A DNA stretch of 21,112 bases from VFJL01 sp043752345 (GCA_043752345.1 JAYUYT010000132.1:1-21112), one strand, 5' to 3'. Positions 1-7,530 are shown, counted from the first letter of the stretch. Translations and numbers: made by a program. Notes: generated by a model from the letters alone, not told the origin.

Positions 1-51
1 CCGACTCCTGCGTCCCGAACGCAGTACTCTACCAGGCTGAGCTACACCCCG
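1..51 (-). tRNA. tRNA-Pro(CGG), 5' part only, cut by window edge
   Basis: Read on the minus strand this begins CGGGGTG, then a D-arm (GCTCAGCCTGGTAGAGT) and an anticodon arm with stem CTGCG/CGCAG and loop TTCGGGA. The anticodon is therefore CGG, which reads the proline codon CCG. The variable loop, T-arm and acceptor 3' strand lie beyond position 1. It follows ispB on the same strand, with about 115 nt between that hold a 12-nt palindrome at 120-131 (TCCCGGCCGGGA) and a possible promoter. Confidence 0.93.
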
Positions 52-69
52 AAAACGATTACTGGTCCC

Positions 70-97
70 GCTATAAAACAAGGGGCCGGTTCTGCAA
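70..97 (-). promoter_or_regulatory. possible promoter of tRNA-Pro
   Basis: On the minus strand TTGCAG (92-97) and TATAGC (70-75) are separated by 16 nt, followed by a G/C-rich discriminator and the tRNA about 18 nt downstream. The hexamers match the sigma-70 consensus only partly (3/6 and 4/6), so the call rests mainly on position and on the GC-rich discriminator typical of stable-RNA promoters. Confidence 0.35.
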
Positions 98-166
98 CTT
101 GCCTGCTGCCCTCTGATTGTCCCGGCCGGGAAAATGCTTTCGGGATTTCGAGTTTATCGAGGCGCC

Positions 167-1135
167 CTAATAATTTCGTGCCACCGCGAAGATGGCCAAT
201 TGTAACAAACATTCTTTGTAATTAGAATTTGGCAGCGATGCGATCGTCGCAGATGCCATATCGGATTCGGCTTGTGCCCGCTGCCGCGCATAGTCCAGCG
301 CACCGGTCTGCTGGATAACCTGCAAAACCGGCTGGAATCCACCCTCCCCGCCTTGCTCAATAGCGTTGCGGATGATCGCAGCCTGCTCACTTGAACCTGT
401 CTTCATCGCATAAATCAGCGGTAGCGTAGGCTTGCCTTCCGCCAGATCGTCTCCCAGATTCTTGCCGGTGTCATGATAATCACCGGAGTAATCCAGCATG
501 TCGTCGGTTAACTGAAACGCGGTGCCGAGATGCATGCCATAGGCGGCCATCGCCTCTTCTTCTGCCGCTGTGGCATTGCCAAGAATCGCCCCCAACCGGG
601 TCGCTGCCTCGAACAGCTTGGCGGTTTTGTAGCGGATCACCCGCAGATAATTTTCCTCATCGACATCAGGGTTACGACAGTTGAGCAACTGCAATACCTC
701 ACCTTCGGCTATCGTATTAGTGGCATCGGCCAGCACCTGCATGACGCGCATATTATCCACTTCCACCATCATCTGGAACGCACGTGAATAAAGAAAATCT
801 CCCACCAGTACGCTGGCGGCATTACCGAACAACGCGTTGGCGGTAGCTTTGCTGCGTCGTAATTCGGATGCGTCCACCACGTCATCGTGCAACAGAGTCG
901 CGGTATGAATGAACTCCACAACCGCTGCGAGATCATGATGGCGTTTGCCCGAATAGTTGAAGGCACCAGCAGCCAGAATTACCAGCGCAGGCCGTAGCCG
1001 TTTCCCTCCACTGTTGATGATGTACTCGCTTACCTGGCGAATGAGCACCACATGCGAATGGAGCTTCTCACGGATAACTCCATCTACGGCGCTCATGTCC
1101 TGGGCGATCAGACTTCTGATATGTTCAATCGACAC
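167..1135 (-). CDS. ispB: octaprenyl/polyprenyl diphosphate synthase
   Basis: This trans-prenyltransferase condenses isopentenyl diphosphate onto farnesyl diphosphate to make the long side chain of ubiquinone; it acts in the cytosol as a dimer. The 322-residue length is normal for IspB. Visible motifs are GGKRLRP at 43-49, the first aspartate-rich motif DDVVD at 84-88, the KTAKLF segment near 170-175 and the second aspartate-rich motif DDMLD at 211-215; the two Asp motifs bind Mg-diphosphate. The start is GTG with an AGGT element about 7 nt upstream, and a good promoter lies just before it. The gene is divergent from rplU, the usual proteobacterial arrangement. Exact chain length (C40 or other) cannot be read from sequence alone. 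Confidence 0.95.
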   Translation of the reverse strand: MSIEHIRSLIAQDMSAVDGVIREKLHSHVVLIRQVSEYIINSGGKRLRPALVILAAGAFNYSGKRHHDLAAVVEFIHTATLLHDDVVDASELRRSKATANALFGNAASVLVGDFLYSRAFQMMVEVDNMRVMQVLADATNTIAEGEVLQLLNCRNPDVDEENYLRVIRYKTAKLFEAATRLGAILGNATAAEEEAMAAYGMHLGTAFQLTDDMLDYSGDYHDTGKNLGDDLAEGKPTLPLIYAMKTGSSEQAAIIRNAIEQGGEGGFQPVLQVIQQTGALDYARQRAQAESDMASATIASLPNSNYKECLLQLAIFAVARNY

Positions 1136-1159
1136 GGCAATACCTGCGAAAAAGCTGCC

Positions 1160-1189
1160 ATGTTAGGAACGTCCTCACTGGCGTGTCAA
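1160..1189 (-). promoter_or_regulatory. sigma-70 promoter of ispB
   Basis: On the minus strand a perfect -35 TTGACA (1184-1189) is followed after 18 nt by TAACAT (1160-1165, 4/6 to consensus). Transcription would start near 1153, giving a short leader of about 18 nt that includes the weak ribosome-binding site before the GTG at 1135. Confidence 0.6.
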
Positions 1190-1246
1190 GCTTGATAGTA
1201 CTGATAGTTCCGCGTTTTCCGCACAATCCCCATTCGCAACAAGCCT

Positions 1247-1275
1247 TTGACCTGATGGGTGCGGCTATGTATAAT
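1247..1275 (+). promoter_or_regulatory. strong sigma-70 promoter of rplU-rpmA
   Basis: TTGACC (1247-1252) and a perfect TATAAT (1270-1275) are separated by exactly 17 nt. This is the best promoter match I saw in the window, as expected for a ribosomal protein operon. It is back to back with the ispB promoter. Confidence 0.85.
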
Positions 1276-1310
1276 CCGCGCTTTGGTAAAAGCAACATAT
1301 GGAGTCCGAC

Positions 1311-1622
1311 ATGTATGCGGTCATAAAAACCGGCGGAAAACAGTACCGCGTTGAAGCCGGTGAAAAACTTAAAATAGAACAGATAGTGGCAGACACCGGC
1401 AGCGAACTGGTAATTGACCAAGTATTGATGGTCGCTGATGGCGACAAGATCTCTATGGGCAAACCTCTGGTACTTGGCGCCACAGTCAAGGCGACTGTGC
1501 TGGGACAAGGCCGGCACGACAAGGTACGTATTTTCAAAATGCGCCGGCGCAAACATTACCAGAAGCATCAGGGACATCGGCAGAATTACACCGAGATCCA
1601 GATCACCGGCATTTCGGCATAA
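1311..1622 (+). CDS. rplU: 50S ribosomal protein L21
   Basis: This is a structural protein of the large ribosomal subunit that contacts 23S rRNA and neighbours L20. The product starts MYAVIKTGGKQYRV, the conserved L21 N-terminus, and ends with the basic tail typical of the family (RRRKHYQKHQGHRQ). I chose the ATG at 1311 over the in-frame ATG at 1299. The upstream one sits directly on the GGAG ribosome-binding site (1301-1304), and the downstream one gives 103 residues, the usual L21 length. rpmA follows after 12 nt in the same transcript, and the promoter is at 1247-1275. Confidence 0.97.
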   Translation: MYAVIKTGGKQYRVEAGEKLKIEQIVADTGSELVIDQVLMVADGDKISMGKPLVLGATVKATVLGQGRHDKVRIFKMRRRKHYQKHQGHRQNYTEIQITGISA

Positions 1623-1634
1623 GGAGAGCTTACC

Positions 1635-1892
1635 ATGGCACATAAAAAAGCAGGCGGCAGTTCCAGAAATGGCCGCGACTCACATTCCAAACGCCTGGGT
1701 GTTAAAAGCTACGGCGGCGAACTGATTCCTGCAGGCAGCATCATCATACGTCAGCGGGGCACTCAGATTCATCCTGGCGACAACGTGGGCATGGGCAAAG
1801 ATCACACGCTGTTCGCCAAGATTACCGGCAAAGTAAATTTCTATGTAAAAGGCCCGGCACAGCGCAAAACGGTAAGCATCGTACCGGTCTAA
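1635..1892 (+). CDS. rpmA: 50S ribosomal protein L27
   Basis: L27 lies near the peptidyl-transferase centre of the large subunit. The product is 85 residues, the family norm, and begins MAHKKAGGSSRNGRDSHSKR, the characteristic flexible N-terminus that reaches toward the tRNA acceptor ends. AAGGAGAG at 1621-1628 is a strong ribosome-binding site overlapping the end of rplU. There is no N-terminal prosequence of the Firmicutes cleaved type. A rho-independent terminator follows at 1912-1943, separating this pair from obgE at least in part. Confidence 0.97.
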   Translation: MAHKKAGGSSRNGRDSHSKRLGVKSYGGELIPAGSIIIRQRGTQIHPGDNVGMGKDHTLFAKITGKVNFYVKGPAQRKTVSIVPV

Positions 1893-1911
1893 AGTTAAGC
1901 AGCCCACCACG

Positions 1912-1943
1912 AAAAGCCCTGTCCAGCACGATAGGGCTTTTTT
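1912..1943 (+). terminator. rho-independent terminator after rpmA
   Basis: AAAAGCCCT (1912-1920) pairs perfectly with AGGGCTTTT (1933-1941) around a 12-nt loop, and the run of T continues to 1943. The A-rich left arm pairs with the T-tract, the usual form of an intrinsic terminator. obgE starts only 33 nt later without an obvious promoter, so partial read-through is likely. Confidence 0.85.
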
Positions 1944-1976
1944 GTTTGTGGCACCTGAATTGAAAAAAACCATCTC

Positions 1977-3020
1977 ATGAAATTCATCGACGAAGCAGTA
2001 ATCCAGGTACTCGCTGGCAAAGGTGGCGACGGCTCAGCCAGTTTTCGCCGGGAAAAATTCATTCCAAGAGGCGGGCCGGACGGCGGCGACGGCGGGCATG
2101 GTGGCAGCATTTTTGCCATTGCCGATCGCAACATCAACACCTTGGTCGATTACCGCTTTGCGCGCTTGCATCGTGCCAAAAAAGGCGAGAACGGCCACGG
2201 CTCGGATCGTTATGGCAAGGGTGCCGAAGACATCGTGTTGCGTATGCCAGTCGGTACGGTCATCACCAATATTGCTACCGGTGAAATCATCGCCGATCTC
2301 AAGCAGCATCAACAAAAAGCCATGCTGGCAAAAGGCGGCGCTGGCGGAATCGGCAATCTGCACTTCAAATCCAGCACCAACCGCGCACCACGTCAATTCA
2401 CCTTTGGCGAACCGGGACAGGAATTTGATCTTAAGCTGGAACTCAAGGTGCTGGCAGATGTAGGGCTTCTGGGCATGCCCAACGCGGGCAAGTCCACCCT
2501 GATTCGCGCTGTCTCCGCTGCCCGTCCCAAAGTGGCGGATTATCCTTTCACCACCCTGCACCCCAATCTGGGTATGGTACGGGTGGATCAAAACCGCAGT
2601 TTCGTGATGGCGGATATCCCCGGTCTGATAGAAGGCGCGGCGGAAGGCGCCGGATTGGGGCACCGTTTTCTCAAGCATCTGGCACGCACACGCCTGCTGC
2701 TGCATTTAGTGGACATCGCGCCGCTAGATGAGAATATCGACCCCGTGCGCGAGGCCAAAGCCATCGTAAAAGAGCTGCAGAAATACGACGAGTCGCTCTA
2801 TGAAAAACCGCGCTGGCTGGTGCTCAACAAAACCGACATGCTGCCTGCAGATGAACGCGAAAAGATTTGCAAGAAATTCATCCGCAGCTTGGGCTGGAAA
2901 GGGAAAAGCTTTATCATTTCAGCGCTCACCAGCGAAGGCTGCAAGGAACTGACCTACGCCATCATGGAGCATCTGGAGCAGGAAGCTGGAAAATCTGATG
3001 CTGACGTATCAGAGGACTGA
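1977..3020 (+). CDS. obgE: Obg/CgtA family GTPase
   Basis: This is an essential GTPase that associates with the 50S subunit late in assembly and links ribosome maturation to growth and (p)ppGpp. The 347-residue product has the glycine-rich Obg fold at about 1-158 (GGDGGHGG near 36-43, GGAGGIGN near 120-127), then a G domain with P-loop GMPNAGKS at 166-173, switch II DIPG at 213-216 and NKTD at 284-287. The short acidic tail replaces the longer C-terminal domain of Gram-positive Obg. No good Shine-Dalgarno sequence precedes the ATG (the upstream stretch is A-rich), which is unusual next to rpmA and proB. proB follows after 20 nt. Confidence 0.97.
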   Translation: MKFIDEAVIQVLAGKGGDGSASFRREKFIPRGGPDGGDGGHGGSIFAIADRNINTLVDYRFARLHRAKKGENGHGSDRYGKGAEDIVLRMPVGTVITNIATGEIIADLKQHQQKAMLAKGGAGGIGNLHFKSSTNRAPRQFTFGEPGQEFDLKLELKVLADVGLLGMPNAGKSTLIRAVSAARPKVADYPFTTLHPNLGMVRVDQNRSFVMADIPGLIEGAAEGAGLGHRFLKHLARTRLLLHLVDIAPLDENIDPVREAKAIVKELQKYDESLYEKPRWLVLNKTDMLPADEREKICKKFIRSLGWKGKSFIISALTSEGCKELTYAIMEHLEQEAGKSDADVSED

Positions 3021-3040
3021 TTCATCTTAGGAATAGTGCC

Positions 3041-4159
3041 ATGCAGTCAGTATTGAAACAATCCCGGCGTATTGTCATCAAGGTTGGCAGCAGTCTCGTC
3101 ACCAATCAGGGACAGGGGCTCGACCATGCCGCGCTATCGCGCTGGGCAGCGCAGATTGCCAGACACAAGCAAATGGGCAAGGAAGTCGTGCTGGTTTCTT
3201 CCGGTGCAATCGCTGAAGGCATGCAACGCCTGAACTGGAAAAATCGCCCGCATGCGCTGCATGAATTACAAGCGGCGGCGGCAGTCGGGCAGATGGGCCT
3301 GGTGCAGGCTTATGAATCCTGTTTCCGCAGCCATGAATTACAGGCTGCGCAGGTACTGCTCACGCATGAGGACTTATCCGACCGCAAGCGTTATCTCAAC
3401 GCGCGCTCGACTCTGATCACGCTGCTGAGCTTGAAAGTCATTCCGGTCATCAATGAAAATGACACGGTGGCAACCGACGAAATTCGCTTCGGTGATAATG
3501 ACACGCTGGCTGCGCTGGTAACCAATCTGATCGAAGCTGATGCCCTGGTAATACTCACCGACCAAGCCGGATTATTCACGGCTGATCCACGCAAGGATAC
3601 GCAAGCCAGACTGATAGACGAAGCCAGAGCCGGTGATCCCGCGCTGGAAGCAATGGCTGGGGGTGCCGGTAGCGCCATCGGTCGCGGCGGCATGCTGACC
3701 AAGGTGATTGCAGCGAAACGTGCCGCACGCAGCGGTGCACACACGGTCATCGCATCAGGACATGAAGTTGAAGTGCTGATCCGTCTTGCCCAGGGAGAAG
3801 CCATTGGCACCCAACTGCTGGCAGAAACCATGCCGCTGGCAGCACGCAAGCAATGGCTCGCCGATCACTTGCAAATGCGCGGGAAGGTCACGCTGGATGC
3901 CGGTGCGATAAATGCACTCACGACCGGCGGCAAGAGCCTGTTGCCGATAGGCGTAACCAACGTCAGTGGTGATTTCGAGCGTGGCGAGGTAGTGATTTGC
4001 CTTGATCTGGCAGGCCGGGAAATCGCCCGTGGGCTGATTAATTACAGTGCTGCAGAAACCCGGAAAATCCTGCAGCGGGCAAGCAGCGAGATTGAAGGTA
4101 TTCTGGGTTACGTCGACGAACCGGAGCTGATCCATCGAGATAATCTGGTTCTGCTCTGA
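3041..4159 (+). CDS. proB: glutamate 5-kinase with PUA domain
   Basis: ProB phosphorylates L-glutamate to gamma-glutamyl phosphate, the first and feedback-inhibited step of proline synthesis. The 372-residue product has an amino-acid-kinase domain with KVGSSL at 14-19, VSSGAI at 52-57, the NENDTVATDE segment near 138-147 and FGDNDTLAA near 150-158. A C-terminal PUA domain starts at about residue 280, as in E. coli ProB. AGGA about 8 nt upstream supports the ATG. It is co-directional with obgE, as in many proteobacteria; proA is not in the window. The last codons form the left arm of a 17-bp hairpin (4141-4178). Confidence 0.96.
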   Translation: MQSVLKQSRRIVIKVGSSLVTNQGQGLDHAALSRWAAQIARHKQMGKEVVLVSSGAIAEGMQRLNWKNRPHALHELQAAAAVGQMGLVQAYESCFRSHELQAAQVLLTHEDLSDRKRYLNARSTLITLLSLKVIPVINENDTVATDEIRFGDNDTLAALVTNLIEADALVILTDQAGLFTADPRKDTQARLIDEARAGDPALEAMAGGAGSAIGRGGMLTKVIAAKRAARSGAHTVIASGHEVEVLIRLAQGEAIGTQLLAETMPLAARKQWLADHLQMRGKVTLDAGAINALTTGGKSLLPIGVTNVSGDFERGEVVICLDLAGREIARGLINYSAAETRKILQRASSEIEGILGYVDEPELIHRDNLVLL

Positions 4160-4178
4160 GAAGAGCGGAGCCAGATTA
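4141..4178. other. 17-bp hairpin spanning the proB stop codon
   Basis: Positions 4141-4157 pair with 4162-4178 over all 17 positions, with two G-U wobbles in plus-strand RNA and a GAGA tetraloop at 4158-4161. The proB stop TGA (4157-4159) lies at the tip. No T-run follows on either strand, so it is not a classic intrinsic terminator. It may protect the proB mRNA 3' end or act with other factors at this convergent junction. Confidence 0.7.
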
Positions 4179-4182
4179 GGGC

Positions 4183-4210
4183 GAGACTCATCTTCAGGTT
4201 AGGGAGTCTC
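4183..4210. other. second inverted repeat downstream of proB
   Basis: GAGACTC (4183-4189) and GAGTCTC (4204-4210) are perfect inverted repeats around a 14-nt loop. No T-run follows. This hairpin sits between the proB hairpin and the likely terminator of the opposing operon, so the convergent junction has three stem-loops in a row. Confidence 0.45.
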
Positions 4211-4234
4211 TGAATAAAGCACTCCGTTGAGCGC
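4211..4234 (-). terminator. probable terminator of the rubrerythrin-CNP1 operon
   Basis: On the minus strand GCGCTC (4229-4234) pairs with GAGTGC (4219-4224) around AACG, with one G-U pair, and is followed by TTTATTC. The stem is short at 6 bp. It lies 10 nt beyond the CNP1-like stop codon, where a terminator is expected. Confidence 0.45.
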
Positions 4235-4244
4235 GTGCCGTCGG

Positions 4245-4808
4245 CTACTGAATCACGCGCGGATGGCTGCCTCGCTTCAATGCGTGTATGGCCTCTGCCT
4301 CATCCTTTACAATGGCATTGCCCGGGCAGAAGAAGTATCTGGCAAGCGCGCGTTGCGCATAATGCTGCGGTATATTTTCAACTTCCTCCCATTTCGACAC
4401 TCGTGCCCGTGCCCAGGTCTTGTCATCACGACCCATGGCGTAGAGTCTTCTTTCAGTATTGTGAAATTTGAATATCAATATTTCCCCTTTCGCTTCCACG
4501 CTCGCACAGCGCATGGCCTCATAGCTTATGTTCATCGCTCCTGCAGGTGATTTGATCACCAGAGTGTAGCGCACTACACCATCCTCTTCGACCGTAATGG
4601 AAGGGGCATCAATGTAATGCAGATTTCTGCTGGCAGGACCGGCATCAAATGACAGCAGATTCTCCTGTTCAGGATAGGCTGGCAATTGCGCCTGCAGTTC
4701 GACCCAGGTTTTGTCGCCATCAAATTCCTTATCGAATCCTGTCTGTTCCTTCTTCTCGGCATACACTGCGAGCGGCAAGAGGCATAGCAGCAACAGAATT
4801 CTTGTCAT
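4245..4808 (-). CDS. CNP1-like family protein (exported)
   Basis: The 187-residue product begins with a clear Sec signal peptide (MTRILLLLCLLPLAVYA, cleavage probably before EKK), so it should act in the periplasm. The rest resembles the CNP1-like family (named after cryptic neisserial protein 1), found mainly in betaproteobacteria; its function is not known. Features include a beta-rich centre (ITVEEDGVVRYTLVIKSPAG) and two cysteines in the mature part (in MRCAS and FFCPG) that could form a disulfide. Its start overlaps the end of the DUF3501 gene by 4 nt (ATGA), showing translational coupling as the last gene of the rubrerythrin operon. The family name is from recognition of the sequence pattern, not a search. 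Confidence 0.8.
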   Translation of the reverse strand: MTRILLLLCLLPLAVYAEKKEQTGFDKEFDGDKTWVELQAQLPAYPEQENLLSFDAGPASRNLHYIDAPSITVEEDGVVRYTLVIKSPAGAMNISYEAMRCASVEAKGEILIFKFHNTERRLYAMGRDDKTWARARVSKWEEVENIPQHYAQRALARYFFCPGNAIVKDEAEAIHALKRGSHPRVIQ

Positions 4809-5398
4809 GATACTGCTACCAGATCATTGAGCAGCGAGTCGCTCACTGCAGCATCCACCGGCTCGACCAAAGCCTGATAAGCGGAATGCTCGATACCCAT
4901 GCTCAGGGCGGCCCCTTGACGCAGCGCCCGGATCATATCCGGAGCGAGTTCAAAGCGGAGGAAATGCACCGAGGAAGTTTTTTCCTCTGTCTCCCGCTCC
5001 AGGTCTTCGTCGGCAATGGCATACACCGCGGCATGGCCTTGCACTTTCACCCACACCTTGTCTTCTATGCCGATCAATTGTGCCAGCCTGGCAGCGCGCT
5101 CGACCGGGTCGGCGTATTCGATCATCATGGTGGCTTTCCAGTTGCTGCCATCCGGTACCAGCACCCCGTAAGTCTGCAGTTCGTCGAGTATGCCTTCTTC
5201 CTCGAATATTTTCTCCACCCGCAGCATTTCCTGAATTTGATAACGAATGGTTAATTCATCCTCGAAAATAAGCGTGACGTTTTCACCCAGCCGGACTTTT
5301 CGATGTTTCTTGTGCGCCATCACGCGGGTACGGAATTCCTGCCGCGCTTTGGCGTAGGCCTCCAGGGTCATCAGGCTGTCACGAGTAATTTGGGTCAT
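4805..5398 (-). CDS. DUF3501 family protein
   Basis: The 197-residue cytosolic protein matches the DUF3501 pattern: N-terminal ITRDSLMTLEAYAKAR, a basic stretch (AHKKHRKVRLG), then LIFEDELTIRYQIQEMLRVEKIF. No catalytic motif is evident and no signal peptide or membrane segment is seen. Genes of this family commonly lie next to a rubrerythrin and a GlpC/HdrD-like Fe-S protein, exactly as here, which suggests a shared role in iron, peroxide or redox handling. It starts 59 nt after the Fe-S protein gene and its last 4 nt overlap the CNP1-like start. The function is unknown. Confidence 0.85.
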   Translation of the reverse strand: MTQITRDSLMTLEAYAKARQEFRTRVMAHKKHRKVRLGENVTLIFEDELTIRYQIQEMLRVEKIFEEEGILDELQTYGVLVPDGSNWKATMMIEYADPVERAARLAQLIGIEDKVWVKVQGHAAVYAIADEDLERETEEKTSSVHFLRFELAPDMIRALRQGAALSMGIEHSAYQALVEPVDAAVSDSLLNDLVAVS

Positions 5399-5457
5399 GG
5401 GTTCTTTATAGCATCAAGGGCGAGGCATGCCGCGCCCGGTTGTTCGATTGCAGCTCC

Positions 5458-6789
5458 TCAGCCCAGTCCGTAGGCAATCCGGATCAGTGTCAATGGATGC
5501 TGCTTCTGCGCTTTGCTTTCGCCCATGCCCTGCTGAATATGACGTCCGGCAATAGCGCAATCGGAGCTGATGTAGTCAGGATCGGGTGCCGCCATCTGTT
5601 TGAATACCGGTTTACCAATTTTCATGGAATCGGCGAAATGCTCACTTTTGATGCCCCAGGTACCGTCGTGGCCAGAGCAGCGCTCCACCACGCTGACCTG
5701 GGTGCCGGGAATCATTTGCAGCAAATCTTTGGTCTTCTGCCCGATGTTCTGCACCCGTAAATGACAGGGGATATGGTAAGACACATTCCCCAGTGGCTGC
5801 TTGAAATCGGTCTTGAGTAAACCGTCACGATTGCGCAGCATCAGATATTCAAACGGGTCGGACATGGCTGCCGCCACCGCTTTCACCTCTTCGTCATCCG
5901 GGAACATCAGCGGTAATTCCTGCTTGTACATAAGCGTGCAGGAAGGCACCGGCGTAAGTATCGCGTAACCTTCCTTTGCCAATTTTGCCAGATGGGGAAT
6001 GTTCATGTTCTTGAGCTGCTCCACCGCATCCAGATCGCCCAGTTCCAGCTTGGGCATCCCGCAACAGGCCTCTTTCTCTACCAGACGCACCGGAATTTCA
6101 TTGTGTTCGAGTATTTTCAATAAATCATGACCGATGCCGGGTTCATTGTAATTCACGTAACAGGTGGAATAAATTGCAATCTTGCCGTGCGTCCTGGCGC
6201 CATCCTTCACCGCAAACGACTCGTTGATCCTGGCAGTTGCACGGAATTTATGGCTGTCGTACTCGGGCAGTTTGCGCTCGGCATGAATCCCCAGCATGCT
6301 GTCCATCAGCTTGCGGGCAATGGGCGTTTTGTTGATGGCGTTTACTGTCTGCACCACCACCGGGATGGTAGCCAGCTTGCCCATCAGGTCGGTGCTGGAC
6401 AGCAGCTTGTCGCGGAAATTGGTTTGGCCTTTTTTGTATTTGACCGCTTTGGCGCGCAGCATCAAATGCGGAAAGTCCACGTTCCACGGATGTGGCGGTA
6501 CGTAAGGACATTTGGTCATGAAGCACATGTCGCAAAGATAGCAACGATCCACCACTTCCCAGTATTTCTGTTTCTCGACGCCGTCCAGCTCGCCGCTGGT
6601 GCCTTCATCTATCAAGTCAAACAATCGCGGAAATGCCGTACACAGATTGACGCAGCGGCGGCAGCTATGACAGATGTCAAACACACGCTGCGCTTCATCG
6701 AGCAGCTTGCTTTCGTCGTAAAAATCCGGATTCTTCCAGTCGAGTGGATGACGCTTTGGCGCCTCCAGACTGCCTTCGCGGGTGGTCAT
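5458..6789 (-). CDS. GlpC/HdrD-like Fe-S oxidoreductase
   Basis: The 443-residue product is a soluble Fe-S protein related to GlpC and heterodisulfide reductase subunit D. Two ferredoxin-type clusters are near the N-terminus: C40-x2-C43-x2-C46-x3-C50 and C83-x2-C86-x2-C89-x4-C94. The second half carries CCG-type cysteine motifs (EACCGMPKLELG, then RCSGHDGTWG) with further conserved cysteines in STCYVNYNEPG, PSCTLMY and PCHLR, as expected for a non-cubane [4Fe-4S] or related site. No membrane anchor is seen. The partner FAD dehydrogenase (GlpA/GlpD) is absent, so the donor and acceptor are unknown; by position it may pass electrons to rubrerythrin. No clear Shine-Dalgarno sequence precedes the ATG. 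Glycerol-3-phosphate use is not supported by context. Confidence 0.9.
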   Translation of the reverse strand: MTTREGSLEAPKRHPLDWKNPDFYDESKLLDEAQRVFDICHSCRRCVNLCTAFPRLFDLIDEGTSGELDGVEKQKYWEVVDRCYLCDMCFMTKCPYVPPHPWNVDFPHLMLRAKAVKYKKGQTNFRDKLLSSTDLMGKLATIPVVVQTVNAINKTPIARKLMDSMLGIHAERKLPEYDSHKFRATARINESFAVKDGARTHGKIAIYSTCYVNYNEPGIGHDLLKILEHNEIPVRLVEKEACCGMPKLELGDLDAVEQLKNMNIPHLAKLAKEGYAILTPVPSCTLMYKQELPLMFPDDEEVKAVAAAMSDPFEYLMLRNRDGLLKTDFKQPLGNVSYHIPCHLRVQNIGQKTKDLLQMIPGTQVSVVERCSGHDGTWGIKSEHFADSMKIGKPVFKQMAAPDPDYISSDCAIAGRHIQQGMGESKAQKQHPLTLIRIAYGLG

Positions 6790-6831
6790 GGGAATGGGGA
6801 GAATAAGCCCAACAGGATCTGCAGGATTACC

Positions 6832-6878
6832 GCGGACTGACCGGACTGGATACAGGGGTTCCTATCCGGTCGATCCGC
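6832..6878. other. long hairpin between rubrerythrin and the Fe-S gene
   Basis: GCGGA (6832-6836) and GACCGGA (6839-6845) pair with TCCGGTC (6865-6871) and TCCGC (6874-6878) across a 2x2 internal loop; an inner AGG/CCT pair (6854-6863) closes on GGTT. There is no T-run after it on the minus strand. In this position it could stabilise the upstream rubrerythrin message or reduce read-through, so that rubrerythrin is made in excess over the downstream proteins. Confidence 0.6.
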
Positions 6879-6894
6879 TTTCTATAATCCTCTT

Positions 6895-7314
6895 TTAATC
6901 AGCGAAGTTATCCAGAGCCTTCTGGAAACGGTTGGCGTGGGAACGTTCGGCCTTGGCCAATGTTTCAAACCAATCAGCAATTTCATCAAAACCTTCATCA
7001 CGGGCAGACTTGGTCATACCGGGATACATGTCAGTATATTCATGGGTCTCGCCAGCGATGGCCGTTTTCAGATTATCGCGGGAAGCGCCGAAAGGTAGGC
7101 CGGTAGCCGGATCGCCGCAGCTCTCCAGATATTCCAGATGGCCGTGGGCGTGACCGGTTTCACCTTCAGCGGTGGAACGGAACACTGCTGCCACATCATT
7201 CTGACCTTCCACATCTGCTTTGGCAGCGAAATACAGATAGCGGCGATTGGCCTGGGATTCGCCTGCAAAGGCCGCTTTCAAATTAGCTTCAGTTTTCGAT
7301 CCTTTCAATTGCAT
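6895..7314 (-). CDS. rubrerythrin without rubredoxin domain
   Basis: This is a di-iron protein of the rubrerythrin family, which typically reduces hydrogen peroxide using electrons from an Fe-S partner. The 139-residue product is one ferritin-like four-helix unit. Candidate iron ligands are Glu19 (GESQANRRY), Glu52 and His55 (EGETGHAHGH), Glu89 and Glu92 (GETHEYTDMYP), and Glu123 and His126 (AERSHANRF). The C-terminal rubredoxin CxxC domain of classic rubrerythrin is missing, so an outside electron donor is needed; the downstream Fe-S protein is the obvious candidate. AGGAG (7322-7326) precedes the ATG. The AT-rich 216 nt upstream (7315-7530) holds no gene; I saw no convincing promoter hexamers there. 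Fur- or OxyR-type control is plausible but not shown. Confidence 0.93.
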   Translation of the reverse strand: MQLKGSKTEANLKAAFAGESQANRRYLYFAAKADVEGQNDVAAVFRSTAEGETGHAHGHLEYLESCGDPATGLPFGASRDNLKTAIAGETHEYTDMYPGMTKSARDEGFDEIADWFETLAKAERSHANRFQKALDNFAD

Positions 7315-7530
7315 GATTTTCTCCTATGAATATAACGAGTTGATGATTAAAAATTACACTGGCTAACAGAATATTTGGAATGAAATGGCGAGCCGGAATA
7401 GCGTGAATTTCAAGACCGCCTATTAAAGATTAGACTAAAAACTGAGCAAGAAGACTAGCGGAGGGTCTCTGGCTTGTCAACTAACGCATGCGACTACGCC
7501 CACCAGTGCGCCATTTCCCGTCGAGTTCAG

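Noticed and set aside
1..166. Phage or island attachment at the tRNA-Pro
   Set aside because: The window holds only the 5' part of the tRNA, followed by ispB; no integrase or repeat of the tRNA 3' end is visible.
1299..1310. An earlier ATG for rplU
   Set aside because: It overlaps the GGAG ribosome-binding site; the L21 family begins MYAVIKTGGKQYRV at 1311.
4227..4550. Plus-strand open frames opposite the CNP1-like, DUF3501 and Fe-S genes
   Set aside because: They are antisense shadows with biased composition and no recognisable domains, ribosome-binding sites or family likeness.
5458..6789. Annotation as anaerobic glycerol-3-phosphate dehydrogenase subunit C
   Set aside because: The cysteine motifs are GlpC-like, but GlpA and GlpB are absent and the neighbours are rubrerythrin and DUF3501, so a glycerol role is not supported.
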